A stretch of 5,106 nt of DNA from Thermoproteota archaeon (GTDB lineage Archaea > Thermoproteota > Thermoprotei > Thermoproteales > Thermocladiaceae): NCBI GenBank assembly GCA_013153895.1, contig JAADDN010000114.1:1-5106 (forward strand), read 5' to 3'. A program made the position numbers and the translations under genes. Below the pieces are notes generated by a model. It had not been told where the DNA came from and made no database searches. It saw only the letters and a list, made by a program, of their open reading frames with translations. Below are positions 4,511 to 5,106 of this stretch, piece by piece (positions within the stretch are counted from its first letter, which is position 1; every line of letters begins with the position of its first letter).

Positions 4511-5106
4511 TCACGATCTTTTTAATAGTTTGAACTTGAAGATTCCGTTTCCCATTAGGTCTACAAGGAATGTTGTTCCTGATCCTGAAGCTTCTATATA
4601 CGCTATTAATCCTCTTGTATTGTCTGTACATATTGTTGTAGTACTATTCACTTTATTGCACATCACATCACTGTAGTTCCAACTTGAAACTAGTCTAACA
4701 TAGGAGCCGTAGTCTCTATAAGGTACGTCGCATTTTGTCACGTTTATTCTGTTACCAACTATGTTAAGCACGCATATATGCGTATTATTAATAATTATCG
4801 TGAGCTCATAGCACGACTTACCATACGGTTTGAAGATTATCGTATAGTTACCAACATGATTAATATCAAGATAAAGATGCTTGAACTCTATGTTTAGGTA
4901 TCTTAGTAGTCCTGGCGGTCCTGTAACATTATACCATATTATGAAGCCTATCTTTAGAGGATTAACAGGATAAAGAACACTAACAAAACTATGAGGTGCT
5001 TCTATTTTGTAGGTTATTCCTGGTTGTATTGTCTGTATTTTGTATCCCTCTGGTCTTAATATGACTATTCTAGACTTCTTCTCTATCCATGGTATTTTTG
5101 TTATGA
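4511..5106 (-). CDS. C-terminal part of a probable glycosylated surface or secreted protein
   Basis: The reading frame is open from the right edge (first full codon at 5104) to TGA 4511-4513 and gives 197 residues; the start lies outside the window. A GTG at 4771 could be taken for a start, but the frame continues upstream with 111 similar codons and no stop, so it is internal. The fragment has six N-glycosylation sequons (N59, N86, N106, N121, N143, N153 of the fragment) and five cysteines (98, 111, 125, 149, 159). Its alternating hydrophobic and polar pattern suggests beta strands, and it has no membrane helix up to its basic C-terminus (KLLKRS). This composition suits an extracytoplasmic domain of a crenarchaeal envelope protein; the sequons and possible disulphides would stabilise it outside the cell. 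No enzyme motif or named domain is recognised. It converges on the decayed membrane-protein gene. Confidence 0.75.
   Translation of the reverse strand, partial: ITKIPWIEKKSRIVILRPEGYKIQTIQPGITYKIEAPHSFVSVLYPVNPLKIGFIIWYNVTGPPGLLRYLNIEFKHLYLDINHVGNYTIIFKPYGKSCYELTIIINNTHICVLNIVGNRINVTKCDVPYRDYGSYVRLVSSWNYSDVMCNKVNSTTTICTDNTRGLIAYIEASGSGTTFLVDLMGNGIFKFKLLKRS

Noticed and set aside
4511..4771. An 86-residue gene starting at GTG 4771
   Set aside because: The same frame stays open to the right edge with uniform composition, including more sequons and cysteines, so the GTG is an internal valine codon.

Overview
The window looks like part of a hyperthermophilic crenarchaeal (Thermoproteota) chromosome, most likely Desulfurococcales-like. 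The evidence is an archaeal TYW1 wyosine enzyme, a stand-alone Sec61-beta, a single-module ZPR1 protein, AT-rich DNA with AGA/AGG/ATA-rich codon use, TATA boxes about 25-28 bp upstream of start codons without clear Shine-Dalgarno sites, and C/D box guide RNAs. The lineage is an inference; no rRNA is present.

Left part (1-1536): a minus-strand pair consists of TYW1 (406-1476) followed by the head of an SMC/RecF-like AAA ATPase (39-374). The ATPase breaks off near base 61, where the first 61 bases of the window form a near-perfect inverted copy of its own 5' region (286-346). This is either a chimera at a contig edge or a real inverted duplication. Divergent from TYW1 is a YkgJ-type cysteine-cluster protein (1529-2113, plus strand). 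One near-palindromic TATA element lies at the right distance from both start codons.

Middle (2099-3336): a minus-strand ZPR1-Sec61-beta pair is joined by a TAATG stop/start overlap, and Sec61-beta overlaps the 3' end of the YkgJ gene by 15 bp. Divergent from ZPR1 is a small three-helix membrane protein of unknown function (2962-3336). Immediately after its stop codon come two tandem C/D box sRNAs (about 3337-3391 and 3397-3450), each with C, D', C' and D boxes and two guide regions. They are predicted to direct 2'-O-methylation of RNA.

Right part (about 3504-5106): 3504-4454 is the wreck of a polytopic membrane-protein gene. Its reading can be followed through three frames, with an early TAA, three shifts all in the same direction and a late in-frame TGA. 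Convergent to it, a minus-strand gene runs in from beyond the right edge. It encodes the C-terminal 197 residues of a probable cell-surface or secreted protein with six N-glycosylation sequons and five cysteines, followed by a T-rich terminator candidate.

The shared theme of the intact genes is translation and protein export: tRNA-Phe hypermodification, RNA methylation guides, a ZPR1 factor and a translocon subunit. I see no mobile element, CRISPR array or defence island.
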